A stretch of DNA of 64,000 nt, taken from positions 23,847,375-23,911,374 of the forward strand of contig NC_090034.1 in assembly GCF_037176765.1 (NCBI RefSeq). Direction: 5' to 3'. The notes under the pieces were generated by a model, which was not told where the DNA came from, made no database searches, and saw nothing but the letters and a program-made list of their open reading frames with translations. The position numbers and the translations under genes were made by a program. Positions 22,490 to 33,000 of this stretch are shown here, piece after piece. Origin of the DNA: Anolis sagrei. Its lineage: Eukaryota; Chordata; Lepidosauria; Squamata; Anolidae. The stretch's first letter is position 1. Each line of letters starts with the position of its first letter.

Positions 22490-23600
22490 TTATTTATTTA
22501 TCGTGTCAGAAGGAATTTAAGGGTAAATTATAATGTATTTTTTAAAACACAAATGAAGTTTAAAAACTTGGCATTATGCTAAATTTCCTTTGAGCAGAAG
22601 CTGGCCACTTAGCATGCCTCTGGTGTGGCTGTGAAAAGTTTCTCCATTGTGCATGTGGCAGGGCTCAGGCTGCATTGTAGTAAGTGGATAGCTCTTCTCC
22701 ACACTTACATGTTTTGAACTTCACTTTGTAGCCCCATTTCTGATTATTCGCTCTGCATCTCGAGGTTCCAGAGCGCAGTCTGTTCAGTTCCTTCCAAGTC
22801 ACCCAGTCTTCTGTGTGCCTGAGGGGATGGAGTTTGTCATCCGGCATCTGCCACTGATTGAGGTTCCAGGTTTTTTTTCCTGCCACTTTTGGACTCTCGC
22901 TTGCTGAGGTGTTCCTGCGAGTATCTCTGTAGACCTTAGGAAGTTATTTCTTGATTCAAGGCACTGGCTTGCTGGCTGATATCTGCACAGAGGATGGGCC
23001 AGAGATGTCAATGCCTTGGTCCTTTCATTACAGGGTGCTACTTCCTGATGGATGTCAGGTGTTGCAATACTGGCTAAACAGTATACTATCTCCAGTGATG
23101 TAGAGTGTAAACATCCTGTGATAATGTGGCATGTCTCATTAAGAGCCACACTCACTGTTTTAATGTGGCGAGATGTATTCCACACTGGGTATTCAGCAGC
23201 AGAGTAGCAAAGCACAAGGGCAGATGTCTTCACTGTGTCTGGTTGTGATTCCCAGGTTGTGCCAATCAGCTTTCGTATGATGTCATTTCTAGTGCCCACT
23301 TTTTGCTTGATATTCAAGCAGTGCTTCTTATAAGTCAGAGCACGATCCAGAGTGACTCCCAGGTATTTTGGTGTGCTGTAATGCTCCAGGGGGATTCCTT
23401 CCCAAGTAATCTTCAGAGCTCGAGATGCTTGTCTGTTCTTAAGATCTGTGTTTTTAGATAAATTAGGAATTAGCTATTTTTTCCTGTAATAGGTAGTAAT
23501 AGCACCTAGAGCTTCAGAGAGCTTCTGTTCAACCATTTCAAGCTCTGTTTGAGCAGTGATGGCACAATCGTCTGCATAAATGAAACTCTCTGTCCTTTAA
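22490..23600 (-). mobile_element. LINE family X copy, minus strand
   Basis: In reverse it encodes VGTRNDIIRKLIGTTWESQPD, VALNETCHIITGCLHSTSLE and a C-terminal KWGYKVKFKTCKCGEE zinc-knuckle segment. Frame breaks are present. Its tail at the left end is TTTATTTATCGTGTCAGAAG in plus orientation. Confidence 0.7.
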
Positions 23601-23640
23601 GGTTGTGAAAAGGCTTTGGGTCCTAACTCCTAAGATACAA

Positions 23641-23652
23641 AGTGGAGTATAA

Positions 23653-23685
<33 letters not shown>

Positions 23686-23706
23686 TATTATTATTATTAT
23701 TATTAT
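23641..23706. repeat. (AAT)n(ATT)n palindromic microsatellite
   Basis: An AAT run turns into an ATT run, making a perfect inverted repeat able to form a hairpin. Confidence 0.9.
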
Positions 23707-24084
23707 TTCTGTTTATGTACTACCTTTTCTTTTCAATATGTATTTAACTAAGTCCCAATTAATGTTCCAAGAATTTTGAAATCTTTTGGAAGTTGCTGAT
23801 GGTACAAATGAAACAGAGGCGTTCGCTGGCATTATACTTGTCCTGGACAATTGACAACTCTGAATAAACAGAAACATCTGACAGATCAATGCCAAACTGT
23901 TGGTCCAAATATTGCTAAATGTTTCTCTGAAAAGTATGCCATTTGGTTTTGCAGAGGCTGCCTTGTCCATAATAATGATGATTGGCTTTGGGTTTACCTT
24001 CAGGTGGCATGTTTGATTTAAATGTTCTGCAGTAAACACAGTCCTGTGCAGTAGGCACCAAGGAAAATTGGAAACAGGTGCTTC
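23707..24084. other. Intergenic, nothing recognised
   Basis: Unique-looking sequence with no supported gene. Confidence 0.4.
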
Positions 24085-24530
24085 ATTGCCATTTTCTACA
24101 AACTAGCGCAAGGGCAGACATCTTCACTGTGTCTGGTTGTGACCCCCAGGTTGTGCCAGTCAGCATTCGTACAATGTTATTTCTAGCACCCACTTTTTGC
24201 TTGATATTCAAGCAATGCTTCTTATAAGTTAGATCACAGCCCAGAGTGACTCCCAGGTATTTTAGTGTGGTGCAATGCTCCAGTGGGATTCCTTCCCAAG
24301 CAATCCTCAGAGCTTGAGATGCTTGTCTGTTCTTAAGACGAAAAGCACACATTTTAGATGGATTAAGAATCAGCTGGTTTTTCCTGTAATAGGCAGTAAG
24401 ATCACCTAAAGCTTCGGAGAGCTTCTATTCAACCATTTCAAAGCTCCCTGCTTGAGCGGTGATGGCACAATCATCAGCATAGATGAAACTCTGCCCCTTC
24501 TGGCAGTGGCTGATCATCCCCCTCGATAGA
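24085..24530 (-). mobile_element. LINE family X copy, minus strand
   Basis: In reverse it encodes LEHCTTLKYLGVTLGCDLTY and [20 protein letters not shown], as in the copies at 15 and 22 kb. Confidence 0.75.
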
Positions 24531-24925
24531 TTGTCATCTTGTTGTGGTGATGGGACTTGTGTGTTCCAATGAACCTGCGGGCGTAACTACTGGAGTCATG
24601 CACTGCCAGGAGGCCTGCAGGGGAGGTTTCAGAACGAGCACAATCCAAAGACCTCAACAGCAGATCAGGCAGAAGATAACATGGTACATGTTACAATGGC
24701 TGTGAAGAGGGAAGACGACTGCAACAGAATGAGAAGTCATTGTCGTCGCGCTAACCACACCACTGGTTGGGACCCTCACTCCGTGAAGACTGTGTGTTGA
24801 TCAGCTATGCACCAACCTCTACACATTAAAAAAAAAACTCACGCACAGGCGTCTTCCAAGAATTAGGAAGGCCATCATACTCGGACAATGAGGGATCGCC
24901 TAAGTAAGTAAGTAAAGATAATTTG
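24531..24925. repeat. Unclassified repeat-like segment ending in (TAAG)n
   Basis: It lies between two family X pieces and ends with GATCGCCTAAGTAAGTAAGTAAA, a retroposon-like tail. I do not recognise the family. Confidence 0.35.
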
Positions 24926-25190
24926 TGTCAGTGCTAAACGTCGATGGAGCAAGCACACTCTTACAAGATGCAGAGCCAATTTTAAGAAATGGGGCTACAA
25001 AGTGGAGTCTGCGATATGCGAGTGCAGAGAAGAGCAAACCACAGACCACTTACTACAATGGAGTCTGAGCCCTGCCACGTGTACAACAGAGGACCTTCTC
25101 ACAGTAACATCAGAGGCACTTCAAGTGGCCAGTTTCTGGTCAAAGGAAATTTAGTATCATGCCAAGTTTTTAATATTGTTGGTCGTTTTT
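24926..25190 (+). mobile_element. LINE family X 3' end, plus strand
   Basis: It contains AAATGGGGCTACAAAGTGGAG and CTTCAAGTGGCCAG...GGAAATTTAGTATCATGCCAAG, the family X 3' end, in the opposite orientation to its neighbour. Confidence 0.65.
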
Positions 25191-25505
25191 CTATACAGTG
25201 GCACAGTGGGTTAAACCGTTGAGCTGCTAAACTTGTTGACCGAAAGGTTGCAGGTTCGAATCCTGCGACCTTTTGGTCAGTCCCAGCTTCTGCCAACCTA
25301 GCAGTTCGAAAACATGCAACGTGAATACATCAGTAGGTACCGCTCCGGCGGGAAGGTAACGGTGCTCCATGCAGTCATGCTGGCCACATGACCTTGGAGG
25401 TGTCTACGGACAATGCCGGCTCTTCGGCTTAGAAATGGAGATGAGCACCAACTCCCAGACATGACTGGACTTAATGTCAGAGGAAAACCTATCTTTTCCT
25501 ACTAT
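25191..25505 (+). mobile_element. tRNA-derived SINE, plus strand, best-preserved copy
   Basis: The A box-like GTGGCACAGTGGGTTAAACC and B box-like GGTTCGAATCC are about 35 bases apart, so an RNA polymerase III promoter is visible. The body ends in ACTTAATGTCAGAGGAAAACC. Confidence 0.8.
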
Positions 25506-26854
25506 AACAGTATTCTCAATTCACTTTTGACATGATAAATAAATAATCCTTCTTGAAGAATACCATTCAGAGCCTGAGCTTCGTAATGTTCTTCTTCCCT
25601 TTGGAGCCACTCAAATGAACTTGTCTATGTTGGAGCAAATTCCAGATACAACCACTGGCCATGTAAACAAGTTTGAGCTGTATTCATCTCCCAATTGTTC
25701 TCATGATACGTTTTACTCTCAACGTGTCTCCCTAAAAGTCGAGAGACGTTGTACCCAGGAGAGTAAATGTCCCTTGGAAAAGTAAATTTTGAGCTAAAAT
25801 TGAGCCAAATGTCTCTGCTGACTCAGTTCTTTTTTAATGGCTTCACCTGATTACAGCTTGTGTCAATATGTACTTAGCGCCTGGGAGACTCTGTGTGTCT
25901 TTCTCCCTTTTGATCTATAATTTCCAAGAACAGAAGGCTGAAATAAAGCGAACGGGGAGTAGGGAGACAAGTTAAACAAAACAAAAAAATGGTGAAGGTG
26001 AGGGGTAAAAAAACCTTTCTGCCACCTTCTTTTCTCCCTGAAGACTTTGTTATTGCCTTTGAATGTGCCATCCTTTTTCTCCAGTCGAACCAATATTTGG
26101 AAAGCTCTGAACAAATAAAAGCCACAAAAAGGAGGGCTCTAACCTCCTTCAGCTGCTTAGGAAGACCTGATTGACCAAGGTCTAAAATCAGAAAGTCCTA
26201 GCAGTTTGAACAGACAAAGGTCAATGTGTTTCAAAGTATTTTAAGCTACCCTGCTTCTTATGTATTCATATGTTGATAGTCAGTGGTAGCACATCGAGTC
26301 CATTTAAAATAACAAAATTTGAAAAAAATGTTCTGTTCCTGGTTATTTCCTGTTTAGTTGTGAGATCCTTACATTGAAAGAAGTTGTTTTACTCCAGAAA
26401 CTTGGTTTTGTGGCTTGGATGGGTTGAGACTGGATGATGAGAGATTCATTGGAAAACTATAGCAAAATGTGTTGCAGGATGTCCTTCCCGCAAAAACAAA
26501 CTTTTTTGCAGTTTAATAAACTTTTCTCATGATTTTATGATAGAAACAATTAGGAAATGATGTTTATAACGGAGGAACAAACATTATGTTACATAGTGGT
26601 GTGGGGAGGGGAGTGTTCCTATTCGTTTTGTAAAAACACATCAGAATAGTAAGGACATTTTTATAAACTGCTGGTATCAGTGTCCTCTTCCTCTCAACTG
26701 GGCTGTTGGGTATAAAATGCCTTCCCATTGCCAGTATTTTGTCCAGTCTGAGACTGCATTGGGGAATATGAGAGGAGGCACCATCTCTTTCTTTGGGTGA
26801 ATATAAAATTGGTGACACATGGTTTGAGTCCATATGGAAGGGATTGCAGAATTC
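25506..26854. other. Intergenic, no gene seen
   Basis: Unique sequence between repeats. No open frame shows homology I recognise. In the human order HAGH would be looked for upstream of IGFALS; I find no HAGH exon here. Confidence 0.5.
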
Positions 26855-26994
26855 TTAGCAGACTACTTGCTGAACATGAGCCAAGAGTGTAATACTGCAG
26901 CTAAAGAGGCCAATGCGATTCAATACTGCATCAAGTGGAGCCTAGAGTCCAGATCAAGGTAAGTCATAGCCCCCCTCTCATCTGCTTTGGTCAG
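26855..26994 (+). mobile_element. CR1 LINE fragment, left part
   Basis: It aligns by eye to ORF2 of the intact CR1 around 20080-20200 (ACATGAGCCAA, GCAGCTAAAGAGGCCAATG, CATCTGCTTTGGTCAG). It continues at 29078 after about 2.1 kb of insertions. Confidence 0.75.
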
Positions 26995-27269
26995 AGAAAG
27001 TAAGGTTGCTTACCTGTAACCATATTTCTTCGAGTGGTCAACTGTGAAATTCACAGCGGTGTGGATTTCACAGTGACCACGCTGAAGAAAGTAAGGTTGC
27101 TTACCTATAACCATGTTTCTTCGAGTGGTCAACTGTGAAATTCACAACGGTGTGGATTTCACAGTGACCATGCTGAAGAAAGCAAGGTTGCTTACCTGTA
27201 ACCATGTTTCTTCAAGTGGTCAACTGAAATTCACACTGGTGTGGATTTCACGGTGACCATGCTGAAGAA
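26995..27269. repeat. Tandem repeat, three units of about 91 bp, each a hairpin
   Basis: Three units (periods 91 and 91, last about 88 bp) begin with AAGTAAGGTTGCTTACCTGT. Within each, TTCTTCGAGTGGTCAACTGT and the later ACAGTGACCACGCTGAAGAA are near complements, so every unit can fold on itself. Confidence 0.9.
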
Positions 27270-27289
27270 TAATAATGATGATGGTGATG

Positions 27290-27596
27290 ATGATGACACA
27301 ATATGAGGATTTAAAGATCGAACTGCAAAGACTCTGGCACAAGCCTGTCAAGGTGGTCCCCCTGATGATCGGCACACTGGGTGCAGTGTCTAAAGATCTT
27401 GGCCTGCACTTAAACACAATTGGCGCTGACAAAATTACCATCTGCCAGCTGCAGAAGGACACCTTACTGGGATCTGCATGCATTATTCGCCGATACATTA
27501 CACAGTCCTAGACACTTGGGAAGTATCCGACGTGTGATCCAATACAACAGCCAGCAAAGTGATCTTATCTGCTGTGGAATCATCTTGTTGTGTTTC
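27290..27596 (+). mobile_element. R4-clade-like LINE 3' end, plus strand
   Basis: It encodes LKIELQRLWHKPVKVVPLMI, GTLGAVSKDLGLHLNTIGAD and ITICQLQKDTLLGSA, the conserved C-terminus of the element at 10011-11557, and ends in a (TAA)n tail. Confidence 0.75.
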
Positions 27597-27649
<53 letters not shown>

Positions 27650-27650
27650 T
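27597..27650. repeat. (AAT)n microsatellite / LINE tail
   Basis: About 17 AAT units directly after the R4-like 3' end; probably its tail, later expanded. Confidence 0.9.
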
Positions 27651-27658
27651 ATTTTCAA

Positions 27659-27762
27659 AGACCTCACAACCTTTGAGGTTGCCTGCCATAGATGCAGGTA
27701 AAATGTCAGGAGAGAATGCTGCTGGAACATGGCCATACAGTCTGGAAAACACACAATAACCC

Positions 27763-27765
<3 letters not shown>
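27659..27765 (+). repeat. Penelope-like repeat, diverged, plus strand
   Basis: It matches the hammerhead-bearing repeat (GCCTGCCATAGATGCAGG, GAACATGGCCATACAG) but the ribozyme-like core is degenerate. Confidence 0.6.
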
Positions 27766-27801
<36 letters not shown>

Positions 27802-29077
27802 TTGTATTCCACCACCATCTCCCAGAAGGGATTCGAGGCGACTTACAGAACAAGCCATAGAAGTGCTATAAAACACATAAAATACAAATAAAGTACATTG
27901 ATACTTATAACAATAAAGAACATCAATTAAACATAAAACCACACTTACAAAAAATAAAAACCTAATCAAATACTCAATACAACATGGCATTAACTACTAT
28001 TAAAATGGGCAATAGAACCAAAGTAAAACATCCCAGCAGCAGCCCATTTACAAGTGACATTTAAAGTGAGATAGTCAATAACAGTTTGATGGGTTAGACA
28101 TTATCGAAGTCTTGCCTAAAAAGTCATGTTTTCAGTTCCTCCGGAATGATAGTAGTGTCGGGGCTTGCATAATTTCCCTGGGAAAGGGCATTCCAGAGCT
28201 GGGGGGCCACCATCGAGAAGGCCCTCTCCCTTGTCCCCATCAACAACGTTTGAGACAGATGCAGGACTCAGAGGAGGACCTCCCCAGCAGATCTTAGAGC
28301 ACATGCAGGTTCATGGGGGGGGGGGGGGGGTGCAGTCACAAAGATAGGGACCCGAACCATGTAGGGCTAAGTAGATTATAACCTGCACTTTGAATTGGGA
28401 CCGGAAACTTATCTGCAGCCAGTGGAGCTGCTTCAATAGGGGCTGCTTCAGGCATCAAGGATGAGTTCAGGAGGACAACCAGACTGCGGACCTGTGTCCT
28501 CAGGGGGAGTGTGACCCCGTCCAGCACAGGTTGCCACCCTATACCCCAATCAGCCTCATGACTGACCAGGTGGACCTCTGTCTTGTCTGGACTAAGCCTC
28601 AACTTGTTGGCCCTCATCCAGTCCATCACAGCTGCCAGGCACTGCTCCAGGATCCGGGAATCTTCCTTGGAATGGGATGGAAAGGAGTAGTAGAGTTGTA
28701 TGTCATCTGTGTAGAGATGGCACCCAACTCCAAAACTCTGGATGACCTCACCCAGTGGTTTCATGTAGATGTTGAAGAGCATGGGGGAAATAATAGAACT
28801 TAGTGGGACCTCACAGGTCAATGGCCAGGAGTCTGAGCAAGTGTCCCCTAACATCATCATCTGGGTCTGATCCTCCAGGAAGGAGCGGAGCCACTGCAGA
28901 GCAGTGCCCCCAAGACCCATTCTGGAGAGCAGACCCAGAAGGATACCATGGTCGATGGTATCAAAAGCTGCTGAGAGATCCAGGAGAACCAGCAGGGACA
29001 CACTCCCCCTGTCTAGCTCTCTGTAGAGGTCATTCACCAAGGAGACCAAAGCACATGGCATAACCTCTGTCTGGTTC
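27766..29077 (-). mobile_element. L2 LINE, 5'-truncated, minus strand
   Basis: In reverse, from 29061 to 28336, it encodes [38 protein letters not shown] and [20 protein letters not shown]. An AAT run forms its tail at 27766-27800. Several frame breaks. It is inserted in the CR1 copy 26855-29657. Confidence 0.85.
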
Positions 29078-29657
29078 TGGGCTTCACAATCCTAGAACAA
29101 TATTGACAATCTAGAACATGTCCAGAGAGGGGTGACTTAAAGAGTCAAAGGTTTGTAAACTACAGGAAACCAAGCCCTAATATGAGGAACGTCTGAGAGA
29201 GAGCTGGAGATGTATGGCTTGGAAGAAAGAAAGCCGAGAGAAGGTGACACGAGAGCCATGGATAAATATTGGGAAAGAAATCATACCGCTTTCTGAAGAC
29301 ACTTAGGACACAATGGAGCCATGGATTCAAATGGCAAGAAAAGAGATTCCAGCTCAATATGAGGAAGAAGGTCCTAGTGGTGACAGTTCTCTGATTGTAG
29401 AATACGCTGCCTTGGAATTGGTGGAATCTCCATCTCTGGAGGTTTTTAAGCAAAGGTCAACTGTCAGGAATGCTTGGAGTTGGGCTGGATGGCCCCTGGG
29501 GTGGTGCTTGTTGTTGTTGTTGTTTTTGTTGTTGTTGTTATTATTATTGCAAAAGCTGGGTGCTCATCTGTTGGGGATGCTTTGATTGTGCCTTTCCTGC
29601 ATGGCAATAGGGGGTTGGACTGGATGTTCCTTCCAACTGTATGATTCTATGAAAAGC
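29078..29657 (+). mobile_element. CR1 LINE fragment, right part and 3' end
   Basis: It continues the CR1 at 26855-26994 (ATTGACAATCTAGAACATGTCCAGAG) and ends with CCAACTGTATGATTCTATGA. A TTG/ATT microsatellite (about 29508-29550) has expanded inside the 3' part. Confidence 0.8.
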
Positions 29658-30054
29658 AATCTTGCTTGCTCTGTGACCATGAATGCTTTGGGTCTATGCA
29701 AACAGGGGGAAGTGTTTGCCAACAACATCTGGAGCAAAACACCTTAGTTTACTTAGTCCAGCATCCCGTCTGCCAAAAGAACCCAATGCCTCTGGATATC
29801 CCACAAGGAAAGCTTGAGCACAACTTGCTTGGAGGCCTCTTAACCTCACCTGGCACCCATTCCTTGCCCGAAAGGGACGAGTTAAAGAGTAGCTACACAA
29901 ACAGCTGGCTAAGCGTCAAGGTGGTTGCGGCTGCACTGCAATCGCTTTGGATGCAGGGAGGGAGAGGATTCGCATAGCAGAATTTGCCTGGAGTAGTTGC
30001 ATTTAGATCACAACTTTCCGTGCTCTTTTCCTTTTTTGCGAGCGAGGAAAAAGG
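29658..30054 (+). promoter_or_regulatory. IGFALS: IGFALS upstream region and 5' UTR, start site undefined
   Basis: Unique sequence with no LINE or SINE between the CR1 3' end and the initiation codon. I see no TATA box and no clear TTC-N3-GAA STAT site like the one that mediates growth-hormone control in mammals. The promoter call rests on position only. Confidence 0.35.
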
Positions 30055-30064
30055 ATGATTAAAG
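30055..30064 (+). CDS. IGFALS: IGFALS exon 1 coding part (10 bases)
   Basis: ATG ATT AAA G followed by the donor GTAAGAG at 30065. The leftover G joins AA of exon 2 to give Glu4. The choice is supported by the matching phase-1 intron of IGFALS and by the hydrophobic signal sequence that results. An in-frame GTG at 32578 lies before the exon 2 acceptor and is not a start. Confidence 0.78.
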
Positions 30065-33000
30065 GTAAGAGCCTTTCTGTGCATTTTTGGGATATTTCTT
30101 TAGAACTAGGTGATACAAATCTGCACCTGGGCACAAATCAGATGTACTCGGGTTGCAAAAGGGCAGATATGTCGAATAAGGCAAGGCGTCAACATATTTG
30201 TCTCTTTCTGCACTTTTTCTGGGTTCGCTCTTGCCTTTCCCATAAAGCCTCTGGCAGGAAAGATAAGGCTGGGAAAATTGACTTCTTTGGACAACTGTGA
30301 CCCATTGGGAGGCTGAACTGATTGCTTTAGAGCAGGCATGGGCAAGCTTCAGCCCTCCGGGTGTTTTGGACTTCTACTTCCACAATTCGGAACTGCCTCA
30401 GGCCCCTTCCTTTTCCCCCTCAGCCGCTTAAGCTGAGAGGGCTGAAATTTGCCCATACCTGAGCTATGCTGCAGAATAGATCCAGTTTAACTGCTTGGGT
30501 TCAATGCTATAGAGTCGTGGGGGCTATAGTTTTGCAAGATCTTGAGTCTTCTATGCTGGTGCCTTATCAAACTACAAATCCCAGCATCACAAAGCATTGA
30601 TTTATAGCCATTAAATGAGAAATGAGGTCCCTCGAAGAGGAGTTCCTGGTGTAGCTTCCCCTTTTGCTTTGGCTCAGCACTAAGGTGACCGTTATGACGC
30701 AAATGTAATGCGCACCCTACTTTTGGCAAGGTCATTTAGCCCAAAAAGGTGAGTATTAGATTTGAATAAATAGGAGAAGTCTCCTCCAAAGACAAGGGAA
30801 ATTAACGATATGGTTTTGCCACTGGATGAGGAGCAGAAAACCGAGGCAACCTAGAGGTAACGTAAAAGGAAGAGCGACAGAGGCGAGAATGGAGGCATTT
30901 CTTCACCATCTCCCTTTCCTTCTAAAATGGCCAATTAAGATTAAATTTTGACATAACATAACCTGGAGCCCAAGATTCACCCCCACTCCCTTAAAAAGGT
31001 CTGGAAAAAAGGCCATCCCCAGTTCCCACTACTATTCCAACCTAACCACCTTCCCAGGTTGCATTTCCAGATGAGACTAGCACTTCCAGCAACCTAAGAC
31101 GTGGCTCCCCCTTTGCCACAGATTAGTTAGGTTATGTTGGTGCATGGATAAAGGAAATGTGTAGAGCACTGTTTCTCAACCTGGGGGCCAAGACCCATTG
31201 GGGGGTTGTGAGGGGGGCGTCAGAGGGGTCACCAAAGACCACCAGAAAATACAGTATTTTATGTTGGTCATGGGTGTTTTGTGTGGGAAGTTCAGCCCAA
31301 TTCTATCATTGGTGGGATTCAGAATGCTCTTTGATTGCAGGTGAACGATAAATCCCAGCAACTACAACTCCCAAATGTCAAGGTCTATTTTCCCCAAACT
31401 CCACTAGTGTTCACATTTGGGCATATTGAGTATTTGTGCCAAGTTTGGTCCAGATCTATCATTGTTTGAGTCCACAGTGCTCTCTGGATGGAGGTGAACT
31501 ACAACTCCCAAACTCATGTCAATGCCCACCAAACACTTCCAATATTTTATGTTAGTCATGGGAATTCTGTGTGCTATGTTTGGTTCAGTTCCATCGTTGG
31601 TGGAGTACAGAATTCTCATTGATTGTAGGCTAATTATAAATCCCAGCAACTACAACTCCCAAATGACAAAATCAATCCCCCCAAACCCCACCAGTATTCA
31701 AATTTGGGCGTATCAGGTATTTGTGCCAAATTTGGTCCAGTCAATGAAGATACATCCTGCATATCCGATGTTTACATTACAATTCATAACAGTAGAAAAA
31801 TTACAGTTATGAAGTAGCAATGAAAATAATTTAATGGTTGGGGGTCATTACAACATGAGGAACTCTACTAGGGGTTGCGGCATTAGGAAGGTTGAGAACC
31901 ACTGGTGTAGAGGTAAAACACTCGGAGGGGGAATGGGAGGTTCCAGTTGTGACTCTGCTGTAACCTTACATGTGACCTCACTTTCCGAGGCTCAGAGCCT
32001 CTATTACATATTGCACAGGCCTGGTGTAGATGCAGCCATGGTCTTCTGCACCATTAGTAAAGCATTACATTGAAAATTGCTTTAAACTGCATAATTCTAC
32101 TTTTAGTTTACATTTAATGTGATAGCAGAAGCTCCATCAGAATGCATAGGTTTTTTTCGCCTTCAAATATGGATGCAGCATGTCCACAATTGCAGTGGGA
32201 AAAACTCTTGCACAACTTCCCATGCCTGATAGAGCCTGGCATTCAAAAGCATCAGGTGGGCTACCAGTTCCTTATGGCCAGCATGATCCATCTTTTCTTC
32301 TACAGATCTTTCTTATATTCCTTCAGGAACCTTTCCAACAGGGATAGCTCAACCTTTGCTGGGGAGTGTGAGCAAGGTGTGTCCAACAGCACAGTCCTGT
32401 CCTGAGGAAATACAGTTCTTTGCCACTTTTGCCATCTCTCATTTGTTTGCTCTGCCCATGCTCCATTCTACAGCATCATGGGCCTGTAGTGCTTGGGATT
32501 TCCTATTAATAGATGCCTTAAAAAAGTTTAGTTAGGATTCCACTGGATGCAGACAGTGTTTTATCAAGCTTTGTAGTGTGTCCATTATATCATTTTATCG
32601 TTTGTTCACAGAAGTGTTATTGGTGCTGACCGTCATCTGTGCATTGGCGGCCAGGTCTCTGCAACCCGATGGAGAACCTGCCAGAGAACAGACGACTCCC
32701 GAAAGCCAGAAATGCCCTGTCCCGTGCAGTTGTATCTATGAAGAATGGAACGATGAGCTGAGTGTCCAGTGCAGCCTGCAGAAACTCACAAAACTGCCTG
32801 AAAACATTCCCAGAGGAGTAAAGACGTTGTGGCTGGATGGCAATAATTTCACTTCCTTGTCCGCGCTTGCTTTCAGAAACCTCTCCAGCTTGGAATTCCT
32901 CAATCTGCAGGGCAGCCATTTGTCAAGTATTGAGCAACATACCTTCCATGGCTTGGAAGCATTGTACTCCTTGTTTCTCGAACGCAACCAGCTAAAGTTG

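Noticed and set aside
23641-23706. Palindromic AAT/ATT run as a CRISPR-like or regulatory hairpin
   Set aside because: It is simple microsatellite sequence in a vertebrate genome; no spacer-repeat structure.
25506-26854. HAGH exons between MRTFB and IGFALS
   Set aside because: I looked for metallo-hydrolase motifs such as THxHxDH on both strands and found none; absence remains unproven without a search tool.
27498-27990. Poly-Leu, poly-Tyr, poly-Ile and poly-Asn open frames
   Set aside because: All are translations of AAT/ATT microsatellites.
32578-32611. GTG-initiated extension of the IGFALS frame ([12 protein letters not shown])
   Set aside because: It lies before a good splice acceptor and has no ATG; the start at 30055 joins in phase and gives a better signal peptide.
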